From Burkholderiales bacterium (GTDB lineage Bacteria > Pseudomonadota > Gammaproteobacteria > Burkholderiales > Usitatibacteraceae), in contig JADGRS010000172.1 of assembly GCA_017880705.1 (NCBI GenBank), positions 1 through 6,797 on the forward strand: a stretch of DNA of 6,797 nt, written 5' to 3'. Shown piece after piece: positions 6,327-6,797 of the stretch (position 1 is its first letter; the number at the start of each line of letters is the position of its first letter). The notes under the pieces were generated by a model, which was not told the DNA's origin, did no database searches, and saw only the letters and a list, made by a program, of their open reading frames with translations. The position numbers and the translations under genes are program-made.

Positions 6327-6797
6327 TCCAGGTCTCCGGGCCTGCCGCGATACCAGTAAATGTACTTCTCCTCGAAGGCGAACTGCGCATAGAGGCGGCG
6401 TGCGGCGACATTGTCCTCCTGCACCTGGAGATAGGCGTGGCGCGCGCCGAGGTCCCAACCGATGCGAAGGAGGCTCGCGACAATTCGTTTCGCGTGGCCC
6501 TGCCGGCGCGCCTCGTCCGCGGTGATGATGTCGAAGAGCCCCACGCAATCGTCCTCGAGGATCGCGAGGCCGGTCGCGAGGACGCGCCCCTGCGACTTCA
6601 CCGCCACGGCGCGCATCGCGAGCGGCATGCCCTGCAACCGCGCGAGGTGCGCGGAGCGGTGCGCGATCGGCGATTGCCGCAGCTGTCCCACCGCCTCCAC
6701 CCATGAAGAGAGCTCCATGGGCTGCGCTTCGGGCTCGCCGGGAACTCCCCGGTCGATGGGCGCGTACTCCACCGCCGTCGGATCGAAACGGGCGTAA
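6323..6797 (-). CDS. GNAT family N-acetyltransferase (5' end cut by window edge)
   Basis: This is a GCN5-related acetyltransferase that would transfer an acetyl group from acetyl-CoA; the acceptor cannot be told. 157 codons are visible and the frame is still open at the right edge, beginning YARFDPTAVEYAP, so the true start lies outside. A GTG at 6772 is in frame but would remove the first part of the visible sequence, and I do not favour it. The acetyl-CoA-binding motif RRQGHA (visible residues 97-102, R-x-x-G-x-A) follows the strand GLFDIITADE. The typical motif B region is AYLQVQEDNVAARRLYAQFA (121-140), followed by FEEKYIYWYR. The stop overlaps the pncC start, so the two are cotranscribed and probably coupled in translation. 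No link to NAD metabolism or repair is shown. Confidence 0.9.
   Translation of the reverse strand, partial: YARFDPTAVEYAPIDRGVPGEPEAQPMELSSWVEAVGQLRQSPIAHRSAHLARLQGMPLAMRAVAVKSQGRVLATGLAILEDDCVGLFDIITADEARRQGHAKRIVASLLRIGWDLGARHAYLQVQEDNVAARRLYAQFAFEEKYIYWYRGRPGDLE

Noticed and set aside
5838..6704. Longer 288-residue version of PncC
   Set aside because: The extension is a shadow of the GNAT gene in another frame. It contains no CinA N-terminal domain, and the ATG at 6326 has a good GGAG site.

Overview
This window comes from a high-GC bacterial chromosome, most likely a betaproteobacterium. The RecA, RecX and AlaS sequences look betaproteobacterial, and the LexA protein with its operator matches the noncanonical LexA type known from Nitrosomonadales, Gallionella-type and Methylophilales organisms. 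The genus cannot be fixed from sequence alone. Every gene I can support lies on the minus strand, so the transcriptional order runs from the right edge to the left edge. Coding density is very high, and no stretch over 300 bases lacks a gene.

In transcriptional order the window holds: (1) a GNAT acetyltransferase, cut by the right edge; (2) pncC (stand-alone CinA C-terminal domain), overlapping it by ATGA; (3) an unrecognised 81-residue gene with lower GC at third codon positions; (4) a 158-bp regulatory region carrying the lexA promoter and two GAAC-N4-GTTC operators; (5) lexA; (6) recA; (7) recX; (8) a DUF3224 gene overlapping recX by ATGA; (9) a 40-codon gene with one hydrophobic segment; (10) a PEP mutase/isocitrate lyase superfamily gene, again coupled by ATGA; (11) the first two thirds of alaS, cut by the left edge.

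The backbone pncC-recA-recX-alaS is the order known from Escherichia coli. Here it has been expanded in two places. lexA and the 81-residue gene sit between pncC and recA. DUF3224, the 40-codon gene and the PEP mutase-like gene sit between recX and alaS. LexA, RecA and RecX form an SOS module of repressor/sensor, activating filament and filament modulator. The only recognisable SOS operators are those in front of lexA, so recA and recX are probably induced by readthrough from the lexA promoter. The tight spacing (35, -4, 23, -4 and 25 bp) suggests the three non-SOS genes, and perhaps alaS, also receive some of that transcription.

The most interesting part is the LexA system. Its DNA-binding domain does not resemble the usual proteobacterial one. 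Its operators are of the Bacillus-like type rather than CTGT-N8-ACAG, and they lie in the -35/-10 spacer and around the predicted transcription start. The organisation fits an already described noncanonical betaproteobacterial SOS lineage. The less explored parts are the DUF3224 gene and the small membrane-protein gene locked translationally to this operon.
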